From positions 1 to 14,233 of the forward strand of contig CAYYQX010000010.1 of the NCBI GenBank assembly GCA_964473455.1: a stretch of DNA of 14,233 nt, written 5' to 3'. Source of the stretch: JALELF01 sp964473455 (GTDB lineage: Bacteria > Bacillota_I > Bacilli_A > RF39 > UBA660). The position numbers and the translations under genes were made by a program. Under the pieces are notes generated by a model that saw only the letters and a program-made list of their open reading frames with translations, did no database searches and was not told the origin of the DNA. Below are positions 6,214 to 14,228 of the stretch, piece by piece (the stretch's first letter is position 1; every line of letters starts with the position of its first letter).

Positions 6214-6242
6214 ATCATACTAAAAGAGTAAATATTTGTCAA
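6214..6242 (-). promoter_or_regulatory. Promoter of the 5675-6190 gene
   Basis: Minus strand: perfect -35 TTGACA (6237-6242), 17-base spacer, -10 TATGAT (6214-6219). The -35 overlaps the TGA stop codon of the EamA transporter gene. Confidence 0.8.
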
Positions 6243-7096
6243 AGTTTAATCAAAAATATACCAAGGACAATTAAGATCGCCGCTATTACTTTTATAAGTA
6301 ACCTGTTTCTTTCTTTTAAGAATATATATCCTGCAAAAACATTTAAAATAGTCGCTACTGCGCAAAGGGGCGCAATAACACTAACTTCTCCTAACTGATA
6401 AGCTCTAAGAGATGACAACAGCAACATTCCCCAAGAAAAAGCAGTAAGAAAGATGGCTTTTTTATTTCCTTTAACATATTCTTCTTTAATACTTTTATAT
6501 CGTATTCTTTCAAATATAATTATTAAAAGTGCGGGTATAAGTAGTGTCATAGCAACATAAAAAGATAAATTAAATGATTCTGAAATATTAATATCTAGCA
6601 AAACTGCAATTGTTACCGTTAAGTTAGCTAAAATACCTAAAAATATATATTTATTATATTTTAAATCTCCTTTTTTATAAAAAACTAAAACATTACTAAT
6701 AATAATCAATATCGCACCAATTATTTTAGTTAAAACAAGAGGTTCTTTAAATAAGACAATACCTGAAATAATTAAAAAAACTGTTGAAATTCTTTTTAGT
6801 ATACTATAAGTTGAAGCTTCAATATTACTTCTAACTACAGTCCCCATTCTGTCTGTTAGGGCATAAAATATACAAGAAGCAAGTAACAATAAATACACTT
6901 TTATATCACTTGGAAATTCAAAACTAAAAAATGGTAAAAAAAGTAAAACAAATATTCCACCAAGTAGTTCTAAAAGAACAGTTAAAGAACCTGGCTTTGT
7001 CATACTTTTTGTTGCTACTTTAAAAAAATGATTAGAGAATACAGAAGAAACTAAAAAAACTAAGACATAAAAATACCATGTATTAAATATTGCCAT
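6239..7096 (-). CDS. EamA/DMT-superfamily transporter
   Basis: A 285-residue, very hydrophobic protein with about ten membrane helices arranged as two EamA-type halves. Each half ends in the typical pattern: FKEPLVLTKIIGAILII in the first and FLKERNRLLIKVIAAILIV in the second. The second half also has RAYQLGEVSVIAPLCA, usual for this family. Such carriers move metabolites, amino acids or drugs across the cytoplasmic membrane; the substrate cannot be predicted. The ATG at 7096 is chosen because AAGGTG lies 6 bases upstream; the in-frame ATG at 7126 is within the -10 region TATAAT (7115-7120), whose -35 is poor. It ends in TGA at 6239-6241; reading through would add only nine residues, while all tryptophans here are TGG, so TGA is a real stop. 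No terminator separates it from the next gene. Confidence 0.9.
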   Translation of the reverse strand: MAIFNTWYFYVLVFLVSSVFSNHFFKVATKSMTKPGSLTVLLELLGGIFVLLFLPFFSFEFPSDIKVYLLLLASCIFYALTDRMGTVVRSNIEASTYSILKRISTVFLIISGIVLFKEPLVLTKIIGAILIIISNVLVFYKKGDLKYNKYIFLGILANLTVTIAVLLDINISESFNLSFYVAMTLLIPALLIIIFERIRYKSIKEEYVKGNKKAIFLTAFSWGMLLLSSLRAYQLGEVSVIAPLCAVATILNVFAGYIFLKERNRLLIKVIAAILIVLGIFLIKL

Positions 7097-7132
7097 AAAG
7101 TTCACCTTGTATATATTATATAACATTTATTA

Positions 7133-7161
7133 CAAAAAAAAAGAATTAGATTAACTAATTC
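7133..7161 (-). terminator. Rho-independent terminator overlapping the J-like gene's stop
   Basis: Minus strand: stem GAATTAG/CTAATTC (7155-7161 and 7143-7149) with a 5-base loop, then a run of about ten T. The loop contains the TAA stop (7151-7153) of the 7151-7573 gene, so the hairpin includes its last codons. Confidence 0.8.
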
Positions 7162-7573
7162 TTCTAGATTTAACAAATTTTTTTGGTTCTTCTAAATTTA
7201 TTATTTGAAGCATTCTCAAATATGAAACTATACTACAAAGACTATAAAGCAATAGTTCGTTTTCCATGCCCCAAGCACTCAGCATTGAGTTTGCGTCGCA
7301 TTTTTTATATAAATCACTAAATGCTGAAATTTTTGCGTTTTTCCATTCTATAAAGTCTTTATTTTCACTAACTAGACCTCTACTTAATTTAAGATATGCA
7401 GTTGTTACAACAATCAAATCTGTTGGTGAATAAATAGATGATCCTCTATCTAAAGAGTTTTCTATTTTTTCGAATGTATTTTGATAAGCACTTTGTATTT
7501 CTTCTAATGAGGAGTCTAAAGTTACCCCTAAAACCTCCCAATAATCCATACCGTGCTGATTTAACCGTGACAT
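7151..7573 (-). CDS. J-domain-like protein lacking the HPD motif
   Basis: A 140-residue soluble protein. Residues 9-28 begin with MDYWEVLGV and continue SSLEEIQSAYQNTFEKIEN, which matches helices I and II of a DnaJ J domain, and TTAYLKLSRG (57-66) fits the later helix. The His-Pro-Asp loop needed to stimulate DnaK ATPase is absent, so it is unlikely to be a working Hsp40 and may instead be an adaptor or scaffold. The rest (67-140) is helical and unrecognised. The start at 7573 has AAGGAG with a longish 11-base spacing; the alternative ATG at 7549 (MDYWEV) has no ribosome site. It has its own consensus promoter and a terminator overlapping its stop, so it is a single-gene unit. Confidence 0.75.
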   Translation of the reverse strand: MSRLNQHGMDYWEVLGVTLDSSLEEIQSAYQNTFEKIENSLDRGSSIYSPTDLIVVTTAYLKLSRGLVSENKDFIEWKNAKISAFSDLYKKCDANSMLSAWGMENELLLYSLCSIVSYLRMLQIINLEEPKKFVKSRRIS

Positions 7574-7602
7574 ATTTATTTTCTCTCCTTAACTGAGGAT
7601 GT

Positions 7603-7631
7603 ATTGTAGCAGAAAAACACTGATATGTCAA
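7603..7631 (-). promoter_or_regulatory. Promoter of the J-domain-like gene
   Basis: Minus strand: perfect -35 TTGACA (7626-7631), 17-base spacer, -10 TACAAT (7603-7608) preceded by TGC (extended -10). Transcription would start about 25 bases before the ATG. It is divergent from the glmS promoter only about 20 bases away. Confidence 0.85.
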
Positions 7632-7651
7632 ATCAACCCATTATATCATCC

Positions 7652-7680
7652 TTGCTTTTTTAGCAAAATACATATATAAT
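7652..7680 (+). promoter_or_regulatory. Promoter of glmS
   Basis: Plus strand: -35 TTGCTT (7652-7657), 17-base spacer, -10 TATAAT (7675-7680). A second TATAAT at 7692-7697 is possible but has only a poor -35 (TACATA). The transcript would begin upstream of the ribozyme cleavage site, as required. Confidence 0.6.
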
Positions 7681-7711
7681 CTATTTAAAGTTATAATGCT
7701 AGAAAGGAAAA

Positions 7712-7846
7712 ATTTTAATTAGCGCCAGGCCTTTAATTAGGTGACGAGGGATAGTAGTTATCGAAATATTCGGCGGATGCTACTACGAAGTTTAAGTGTA
7801 CTTGAAGATATATTTTAAAAAACAAAATCAATATTGTAACAAAGAA
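7712..7846 (+). ncRNA. glmS ribozyme (glucosamine-6-phosphate riboswitch)
   Basis: The leader of glmS holds the conserved glmS ribozyme core in order: AGCGCC (7721-7726), GACGAGG (7743-7749), TTATCGAAAT (7758-7767) and TCGGCGGATGC (7770-7780). The P3-type stem TAGTAG pairs with CTACTA around this core. Cleavage is expected between A7721 and G7722. Glucosamine-6-phosphate acts as the cofactor for self-cleavage, and the cut message is degraded, giving negative feedback on GlmS. Downstream, TTTAAG/CTTGAA and ATATT/AATAT can form further stems (P3a/P4 region), though these are AU-rich. The outer limits are approximate. It fills most of the 7632-7882 stretch, which holds no gene. Confidence 0.93.
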
Positions 7847-7882
7847 ATATACCAACACATTTTTTAATAATGGAGGAAAAAT

Positions 7883-9619
7883 ATGTGTGGTATAATTGGC
7901 TGCGTAAGTAAAAAACGCGCTATACCTGTTTTAATTAACGGTTTAAAAAACTTAGAATATAGAGGCTATGATTCAGCTGGAATAGCTTATATAAAAGATA
8001 ACAAAATAAAAACAATAAAATCAGTTGGTAGAATTAGTAACCTAGAAGAAAAAGTCAATCTTAATGAAAATACTTTTATAGGAATTGGACATACTAGATG
8101 GGCAACTCATGGAAAACCAAATTTAGTTAATTCTCATCCCCACTCTGTTGGCGATATTACCTTAGTTCACAATGGGATTATTGAAAACTATGAGGAATTA
8201 AAAAAAGAACTAAAAAGCTATTCATTTAAAAGTGATACTGATACAGAAGTCGCTTGCGCTGTAATTGACAGTTTGTATAACAAATCAAAAGACATTATCC
8301 AAGCTTTAAATGAAGCAAGTAAAATGTTTGTAGGGAGCTATGCTTTAGGTATATTAGTTAAAGGTAGTAATAACTTATATTGTCTAAAAAAAGATAGCCC
8401 TTTAGTAATTGGTGTTAGTGATACTGCTAACTTCATCGCATCTGATGTTAGAGCTTTTTTAGAACACACTAATAAATATGTTGATTTAGAAGATAATGAA
8501 ATTGGTGTTATAAATAAAGAAGTAACTGTATATGATAAATTAAAAGAAAAACAATTTATTGTTAGAACCTATAACCATGATTTCAATATAATTGATAAAG
8601 GTAAATATGATCATTTTATGTTGAAAGAAATACATGAAGAAAGTATTGTTATTAAGAATCTAATTAATGATAAAAAACTTTCAAATCAATTAAAAACTAT
8701 TAATTTAAAGCAATACAGTAGTATTGATATTGTTGCTTGTGGTAGTGCTTATCACGCTGGACTTGTTGGCAAAAACTTAATAGAAAAATATTTATCTGTT
8801 TTTGTCAACGTTGAAATAGCAAGTGAATATAGGTACAAAAAAATATTAAACAAAAACAATAAATTAGTTATATTTATATCGCAGTCTGGTGAAACAGCAG
8901 ATACGCTTGCTTGTTTAAAATTAGTTAAAAAACTACATATTAAGTCACTGGCGATAGTAAACGTTGTTGGCAGTTCTATTGCAAAAGAAGCAGATGAAGT
9001 GTTGTATACAAACGCTGGAATTGAAGTTGCTGTTGCAACTACTAAAGCATACCTTGCTCAAATTTTTATGCTTATGTTATTAGTTAAATTTAATGCTAAA
9101 TTGTCTATTAAGAAAGAATTAGATGAGCTTCCTAATTTGATCAAAAAAACTGTTGATTTTGATTATAAAAACATAGCTGACGCTATTTATCAAAAAGAAG
9201 ATATCTTCTTTATAGGTAGGCAAATTGATTTTGCTATCAGTATGGAAGGCAGCTTAAAGTTGAAAGAAATATCTTATATTCATAGTGAAGCTTATCCATC
9301 AGGTGAATTAAAACATGGAACTATTTCGTTAATCAATGATGGCTCGATTGTTTTTGGAGTATTAACAGATAAAAGTGTTATAGATAAAGAAGTTAGTAAT
9401 TTAAAAGAAGTAATGGCAAGAGGAGCAAATATATTTACTATTGGTAATGAAAACATCTTAAATATTCAAAATCACATTACCACTTTTAAAACACATGATT
9501 TATTATCCCCTATTCTAACAATAATACCTCTTCAACTAATTGCTTATGAAGTAGCTAAAAAAAGAGGATGTGACATTGACAAGCCTAAAAATTTAGCTAA
9601 ATCTGTGACAGTAGAATAA
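7883..9619 (+). CDS. glmS: Glutamine-fructose-6-phosphate aminotransferase (isomerizing)
   Basis: It makes glucosamine 6-phosphate from fructose 6-phosphate and glutamine, the first step toward UDP-N-acetylglucosamine and peptidoglycan. The 578 residues, slightly below the usual 600-610, hold an N-terminal glutaminase domain with nucleophile Cys2 (MCGIIGCVS), EYRGYDSAG, GHTRWATHGKP and HNGIIENY. Two SIS sugar-phosphate domains follow, with ACGSAYHAG and SQSGETADT in the first and SEAYPSGELKHGTISL in the second. The C terminus (KPKNLAKSVTVE) is typical. GGAGG lies 6 bases before the ATG. It is the only plus-strand gene here, is controlled by the ribozyme in its leader, and ends at a strong bidirectional terminator. 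Its presence implies the cell makes amino-sugar-containing envelope polymers. Confidence 0.98.
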   Translation: MCGIIGCVSKKRAIPVLINGLKNLEYRGYDSAGIAYIKDNKIKTIKSVGRISNLEEKVNLNENTFIGIGHTRWATHGKPNLVNSHPHSVGDITLVHNGIIENYEELKKELKSYSFKSDTDTEVACAVIDSLYNKSKDIIQALNEASKMFVGSYALGILVKGSNNLYCLKKDSPLVIGVSDTANFIASDVRAFLEHTNKYVDLEDNEIGVINKEVTVYDKLKEKQFIVRTYNHDFNIIDKGKYDHFMLKEIHEESIVIKNLINDKKLSNQLKTINLKQYSSIDIVACGSAYHAGLVGKNLIEKYLSVFVNVEIASEYRYKKILNKNNKLVIFISQSGETADTLACLKLVKKLHIKSLAIVNVVGSSIAKEADEVLYTNAGIEVAVATTKAYLAQIFMLMLLVKFNAKLSIKKELDELPNLIKKTVDFDYKNIADAIYQKEDIFFIGRQIDFAISMEGSLKLKEISYIHSEAYPSGELKHGTISLINDGSIVFGVLTDKSVIDKEVSNLKEVMARGANIFTIGNENILNIQNHITTFKTHDLLSPILTIIPLQLIAYEVAKKRGCDIDKPKNLAKSVTVE

Positions 9620-9643
9620 AACTCGGTTAATACCGAGTTTTTT
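9619..9643. terminator. Bidirectional terminator between glmS and the ATPase gene
   Basis: A perfect 9-base-pair stem AAACTCGGT/ACCGAGTTT with the loop TAAT, followed by T-runs on both strands, lies between the convergent ends of glmS (9619) and the ATPase gene (9653). It can end transcription from both sides. Confidence 0.92.
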
Positions 9644-9652
9644 ATTTAAGCA

Positions 9653-12379
9653 CTAATTATCACAATTGTCTTTTATAAATTTTTCTTTTTTATTGGCAAT
9701 AAACTTTACTATTTCCATTATAAACAATAAAGGAATTGCTAGTAAGAAAATCATCACTGCATCACTTAAACCAATTGGACTAGTCATTAGTACTTCTTGC
9801 ATAAAAGGGATATGTGTTGCCGCTATATGAAGTAATAACGCCCCCATTACACCAAAAATCAATAATTTATTGTTTTTAAAAGGTATTTTAAAGACTGATT
9901 TTTTTTCTGATCGGCAATTAAAGACATGAATATTCTGCATAAAAATCATTAATAATAATACATAATTTCTAGCTATTGCTTCATCAAAGTGTAAACTATT
10001 GATTAAATAATACCAAAGCCCAAATACCGCAATACTCATAATTAATCCTGATATTAATGTTTGTTTTATCATTTGAAAATCAAATATTTTTTCTTTTGGA
10101 TTTCTAGGTGGCCTTTCCATTGTTTTTTCTTCGCCACCTTCAAAAGCTAGTGCAACATCTTGAATACCGTTTGTAACTAAATTTAGCCATAAAAGCTGAA
10201 CAGCAACAAAAGGCAGTGGTAAATTTGCAAATATAGCCAAGAAGAATACCATAATTTCGGCAAAGCCTGTTGAAACTAACAAATATATTACTTTTCTAAT
10301 ATTATCATAAGCAAATCTTCCTTCTTCTACTCCAGAGACAATCGAAGAAAAATTATCGTCAATAATTATCATTGAACCTGTTTCTTTAGCAACGTCTGTT
10401 CCACTTCCCATAGCAATTCCAATATTAGCTTTTTGAAGAGCTGGTGCATCATTTACGCCATCTCCTGTTACAGCTACAAATTCATTATTTTTACGAAGTG
10501 ATTTTACTATTAAGGCTTTTTGGGATGGAGAAATACGAGCAAAAACCGTATTTGTTTTAACAACATTGTCAAATTCTTCAACACTTCTACTTAATAGGTC
10601 TTCTAACTCTTTTCCGGTTATCGCACTTTCATTTTCTTCTAAAATTCCTAGTTCTTTTGCAATAGCCGAAGCAGTTAATGGGTGATCCCCTGTTATCATT
10701 AAAACTTTTATACCAGCCCTGTGACATTTTAAGACGGCTGATATAGATTCTTTTCTAAGTGGATCTATAAAAGCAAGTAAGCCTAAAAAAGTTAGATTTG
10801 GAATGTCTTTTGTGTCATAATTCCTTTTATCTAAAAAGTTGTTTACTTCAGCTGTAGCAACCGCTAAAACACGGTATCCCTTTTTAGCTAAGTCTTCTGC
10901 TTGTTTTTCAATTAAATCTTTATCTATTTTTTTGATTCCTTCTGAATCTTTCATATGCGTTGAAAATTCAAGGATAGTTTCTACTGCTCCTTTAATCCCA
11001 ATATAATGTTTATCTTTTTTATAAAAAGTAGCAGAGTATTTATTTTCTGATTCATAAGGTATTGTAGAAAGAACATTGTTTTCTTTTAAAAGTGCTTCTT
11101 TGTCTATTTTTAATTTATAACCTAGTGATAAAATGGCAATATCCATATAATCGCCATAACAAAGCCAATTATTATTATCTTTTTCTAATTTAGCTTCATT
11201 TGCTAAAATTGAAACTTTTACTAGTTCTTTTAGGTCATCAAAAGAAGCGTTATCATTTAATGGCTTTACTTCCCCAATTCCGTTATAACCTTCACCTGTT
11301 ACTTCAAATAAAGCACCATTAGGTAATAATACACGCCTAACAGTTTGTTCATTGACAGTTAAAGTTCCTGTTTTATCACTAGCAATAACTGTACAACTAC
11401 CAAGGCTTTCAACAGCTGTTAATTTTCTTATTATAACGTTATTTTTTAACATCTTTTTGGTGGCAATAGATAAAACAACAGTAAGAGCTACAGGAAGACC
11501 TTCTGGGATTGCTGAAACTGATAGGGCAACGACAAAGAAGAATATTTCTTTAGCTGGATATCCGTCTAAAGATAAAATAACAGTAAATAAAATAGCAACT
11601 ATCAAAACAACTATTGTTATATGACGAGTAAATTTTCTCATTCTAATTACTAATGGAGGTGGAGTTTCTTTAGCCATTATAACTTCTTCGGCAATTTTAC
11701 CAACTTCCGTTTTTAACCCTGTTTTAACAACTATGCCTACTCCTCTACCTGATATTATCTTAGAACCAGCAAAGCACATGTTTTTTCTTTCACTAATTAA
11801 GGCTGTTTCTGAGATTTTATCTGCTACTTTTAAGAATGGTAGTGATTCTCCTGTTAAAAAAGACTCATCGATTGTTAAGTTGTTAACTTCTATTAATCTA
11901 ATGTCGGCCGCAACTTTATCACCTGATACAAGAAAAACAACATCTCCTGGCACTAATTCTTCAGAATCAATAATTTCTTCTTTTAAATCTCTTCTAACTC
12001 GCACCTTTACTCTTACTAAAGAATTTAAACTAGCAGCTGTTTTTTCAGCATTTCTTTCTTGAATTGACCCGAGTGTTGAGTTTATTAATACAACAAGCAT
12101 TATAAAAAAGGCATCTACTCTTTCTTTGATAAGAATTGAAGCAATAGCCGCACCTATCAAAATAAAGATAATTGGATTAATAAATTGCTTAAAAAAAATA
12201 AATAAAAAAGAAGGTGTTTTTTTAGTTGGTAAGACATTTCTACCATATGTTTTTTTTCTTTTTAAAACTTCTTCTTTTGTTAAGCCGTCTTTGTCACTTT
12301 TTAATAAATTAAAAACTTTTTCAATGTCTATTGAATGCCAAAGTGTTTCATTAGTTATTTTTGTTTTATTTTTTCTCAT
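9653..12379 (-). CDS. P2-type cation-transporting ATPase
   Basis: A 908-residue ion pump of the Ca2+-ATPase-like P2 group. Visible are an N-terminal cation-ATPase domain (about 11-80), the actuator motif TGES (176-179), helix 4 PEGLP (292-296), the phosphorylation site SDKTGTLT (Asp335), the nucleotide-binding KGA (463-465), MITGDH and GDGVNDAPAL (639-648), then helices 5-10. Ion-site positions differ from SERCA: helix 5 reads STGFAEIM, so the N768 equivalent is Gly705 while E771 is kept (Glu708). Helix 6 reads WLNLVTNGIQD, so D800 becomes Asn737. Site composition is thus not that of a classic two-Ca2+ pump and the ion is uncertain (Ca2+, Mn2+, Na+, K+ or H+). The start at 12379 has AGGTGA upstream. 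It has its own promoter and is a single-gene unit. Confidence 0.92.
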   Translation of the reverse strand: MRKNKTKITNETLWHSIDIEKVFNLLKSDKDGLTKEEVLKRKKTYGRNVLPTKKTPSFLFIFFKQFINPIIFILIGAAIASILIKERVDAFFIMLVVLINSTLGSIQERNAEKTAASLNSLVRVKVRVRRDLKEEIIDSEELVPGDVVFLVSGDKVAADIRLIEVNNLTIDESFLTGESLPFLKVADKISETALISERKNMCFAGSKIISGRGVGIVVKTGLKTEVGKIAEEVIMAKETPPPLVIRMRKFTRHITIVVLIVAILFTVILSLDGYPAKEIFFFVVALSVSAIPEGLPVALTVVLSIATKKMLKNNVIIRKLTAVESLGSCTVIASDKTGTLTVNEQTVRRVLLPNGALFEVTGEGYNGIGEVKPLNDNASFDDLKELVKVSILANEAKLEKDNNNWLCYGDYMDIAILSLGYKLKIDKEALLKENNVLSTIPYESENKYSATFYKKDKHYIGIKGAVETILEFSTHMKDSEGIKKIDKDLIEKQAEDLAKKGYRVLAVATAEVNNFLDKRNYDTKDIPNLTFLGLLAFIDPLRKESISAVLKCHRAGIKVLMITGDHPLTASAIAKELGILEENESAITGKELEDLLSRSVEEFDNVVKTNTVFARISPSQKALIVKSLRKNNEFVAVTGDGVNDAPALQKANIGIAMGSGTDVAKETGSMIIIDDNFSSIVSGVEEGRFAYDNIRKVIYLLVSTGFAEIMVFFLAIFANLPLPFVAVQLLWLNLVTNGIQDVALAFEGGEEKTMERPPRNPKEKIFDFQMIKQTLISGLIMSIAVFGLWYYLINSLHFDEAIARNYVLLLMIFMQNIHVFNCRSEKKSVFKIPFKNNKLLIFGVMGALLLHIAATHIPFMQEVLMTSPIGLSDAVMIFLLAIPLLFIMEIVKFIANKKEKFIKDNCDN

Positions 12380-12401
12380 ATTACTTCACCTATTTTATTA
12401 A

Positions 12402-12430
12402 AGTTTACCATTTTTAATATTTTTTCGCAA
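12402..12430 (-). promoter_or_regulatory. Promoter of the ATPase gene
   Basis: Minus strand: -35 TTGCGA (12425-12430), 17-base spacer, -10 TAAACT (12402-12407) preceded by TGG (extended -10). It sits between the upstream terminator and the ATG at 12379. Confidence 0.55.
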
Positions 12431-12431
12431 T

Positions 12432-12453
12432 AAAAAAACTAATTGCTTAGTTT
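12432..12453 (-). terminator. Rho-independent terminator after the 12465-13061 gene
   Basis: Minus strand: stem AAACTAA/TTAGTTT around the loop GCAA (12436-12453), followed by a run of T. It begins about 12 bases after the stop of the upstream gene. Confidence 0.78.
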
Positions 12454-12464
12454 TTATTATTAAT

Positions 12465-13061
12465 TTACTTTTCCCCAAACCTACGTTTCACTAAAATCTT
12501 TTGAGGTTCTCCAACACCAAGACGAATATGATCAGATAAAATCTCTGTTTCGTCTGTAAGATGGTCTGTTCTACTGCATGTTAGTTGATTTAATACGGCA
12601 AAGTTTTCTGACCCTTTTGGAATAAAATATATATCAGTTGATTCACTATCTTCGCTTTTTATATCTCCTATCTTGATAGTGATGGCTGGTTTTTCTAAAG
12701 AAATATTCAATTTTTTTGTTACACTCAAGCCTTGTAAAAAGGATTCTGTATTTGCTTTTATATTATAGATGGATTGTAATTGGTCACATAAATTATTTAA
12801 TCTTAACCTAATATAAGCTTTTTCTTGCTCAATTCTTTTAATATTTGCTTTTTCCACTAAAGAGAATTTTATTGCGCTAACTATTGAAATCGGTACTAAT
12901 ATATTATATGGGACTCCAGTTTTTAAGGCCACAAAACAGCCAATCAGTAAACCTATAGATGCCAAAATTCCATCTTTTAAAAATGTTAAAAATGCTTCGC
13001 CTTTATTTCTTAATCTTTTAATGTCATTTGCAAGATTTCCTATATATTCAAGTTTTTCCAT
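12465..13061 (-). CDS. Two-helix membrane protein, unknown
   Basis: I do not recognise this 198-residue protein. A basic, helical N terminus (1-29) leads into two closely spaced membrane segments at about 30-48 and 52-68, joined by a short turn (KTGVPYN). A charged, probably coiled-coil stretch follows (about 70-105, KANIKRIEQEKAYIRLRL), then a soluble C-terminal domain ending KRRFGEK. With both ends on the same side and many positive charges, the soluble parts are probably cytoplasmic. The start at 13061 has GGGGAG about 8 bases upstream. It has its own promoter and terminator; no functional link to its neighbours can be seen. Confidence 0.8.
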   Translation of the reverse strand: MEKLEYIGNLANDIKRLRNKGEAFLTFLKDGILASIGLLIGCFVALKTGVPYNILVPISIVSAIKFSLVEKANIKRIEQEKAYIRLRLNNLCDQLQSIYNIKANTESFLQGLSVTKKLNISLEKPAITIKIGDIKSEDSESTDIYFIPKGSENFAVLNQLTCSRTDHLTDETEILSDHIRLGVGEPQKILVKRRFGEK

Positions 13062-13093
13062 TTATAAACTCCCCTTTTTCTTTAATGGAAAGT

Positions 13094-13121
13094 ATTATAC
13101 ATTTTTTTTGAAAAAAGTCAA
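13094..13121 (-). promoter_or_regulatory. Promoter of the 12465-13061 gene
   Basis: Minus strand: -35 TTGACT (13116-13121), 16-base spacer, -10 TATAAT (13094-13099) preceded by TG. It begins only a few bases after the stop of the lipoprotein gene at 13128; no clear terminator lies between the two genes. Confidence 0.75.
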
Positions 13122-13127
13122 ATATAA

Positions 13128-14162
13128 TTATTTTCGATATAATCTTGTAATATTTGAACCATCTAAATTCATATTAGAAGTTATCGCAATAAATTTGTTA
13201 ATTGTTAAATCTTGCGCATAATCTAAAACATATATTTTATCTTTTACAATATTAACATAATATCCCCATGAGACTCCTGAATAAACTAATGTATCAGAAG
13301 AAGTCGTCATACTAAGTTTATATATATTATATGGGTATGCCATTCTGTCACTTAAATAACTGTCACTGTAAACAACATAAAATATATTTTCTTTATAAGA
13401 GTTAATTTTTGATATATATGTTCCATCACTCATTCTAACAGTATTAATGTTTTTACCATCTACGTCAGACACCTTTATATTATCATCTAAATCTAAGTAG
13501 ATTATTTTTCCTTGACCTATGATAAATTGAGCTACTTCATCATTTAATATTACTTTAGCGTTACTTCCATCAGGTTCTGCTTGATATACATAATCATCAC
13601 TTAAATAATATAATTTCTTTTCATAAACAATACTACTATAACTGTTAGTATTAACTAGCTGAACTTCATTTGTTCCATCTAAATTAGATCTATGAATAGA
13701 GTAAACATCTTCAGCATTTTCCTTTACATAGTAAAGATAATTATCATAAAAATACATGTTAAAGCAGTACCCTGTGTTTATTCTTTCGTATGTTCCGTCG
13801 GTTAGATTCATTCTAAATAAATTATATGTATTATCTATTTTTACCCCTTCATTACCAGAAAAGTATAAATAGTCTCCTTTAAGTGCGAAAGACCAACCAA
13901 AACCATCAAATATACTTCTTGTTGTTCCACCTTTAGTCATGTATATATGAGAATCGCCACTTTCATCAAAAGTGGAATAAAATTGTTGTTCTCCGTCATC
14001 AAAATAATATTGCCCGTTCATGATGTTTCCAAGGTCATCCATATTAACACCTTGTGAGACTTGAGATGACAAGCTATTGATAGTCTCGTTTATTTCTTCT
14101 GTTGTACATCCAAATAATAAGATAGAAAATAGAAAGACAAAAAGTAATTTAATTTTCTTCAT
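13128..14162 (-). CDS. Lipoprotein with DUF5050-like beta-propeller repeats
   Basis: A 344-residue exported lipoprotein. A signal peptide of about 18 residues (MKKIKLLFVFLFSILL) ends in the lipobox LFGC, with Cys19 as the lipidation site. The mature part is made of repeated beta units in which an aromatic stretch such as DNYLYYVKE or EKKLYYLSDD is followed by a turn like RSNLDGTN, AEPDGSN, SDVDGKN or MNLDGSN. This is the DUF5050/TolB-like pattern of a beta-propeller. The ligand and role are unknown; a cell-surface binding or scaffold function is likely. The ATG at 14162 is chosen because GGAGGT lies 4-5 bases upstream and it gives a standard signal peptide; an ATG at 14174 would overlap that site. 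Confidence 0.88.
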   Translation of the reverse strand: MKKIKLLFVFLFSILLFGCTTEEINETINSLSSQVSQGVNMDDLGNIMNGQYYFDDGEQQFYSTFDESGDSHIYMTKGGTTRSIFDGFGWSFALKGDYLYFSGNEGVKIDNTYNLFRMNLTDGTYERINTGYCFNMYFYDNYLYYVKENAEDVYSIHRSNLDGTNEVQLVNTNSYSSIVYEKKLYYLSDDYVYQAEPDGSNAKVILNDEVAQFIIGQGKIIYLDLDDNIKVSDVDGKNINTVRMSDGTYISKINSYKENIFYVVYSDSYLSDRMAYPYNIYKLSMTTSSDTLVYSGVSWGYYVNIVKDKIYVLDYAQDLTINKFIAITSNMNLDGSNITRLYRK

Positions 14163-14199
14163 AAATACCTCCATATAAAGAAATTTATTCTTTAATTAA

Positions 14200-14228
14200 A
14201 TATTACCACAAATATTTCATAAATACAA
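14200..14228 (-). promoter_or_regulatory. Probable promoter of the DUF5050-like lipoprotein gene
   Basis: Minus strand: -35 TTGTAT (14223-14228), 17-base spacer, -10 TAATAT (14200-14205) preceded by TGG (extended -10). Both hexamers are moderate matches and it lies at the window edge, so an upstream origin of transcription cannot be excluded. Confidence 0.45.

Noticed and set aside
7446..7631. Minus-strand reading frame of 61 codons
   Set aside because: It overlaps the J-domain-like gene in another frame and begins inside that gene's promoter without a ribosome site.
7652..7667. Hairpin TTGCT/AGCAA as a terminator upstream of glmS
   Set aside because: The stem is only 5 base pairs, has no proper T-run after it, and TTGCTT fits better as the -35 of the glmS promoter.
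11352..12401. Three plus-strand frames (90, 109 and 91 codons) opposite the ATPase gene
   Set aside because: Antisense shadows of a well supported conserved gene; low-complexity, no start signals.
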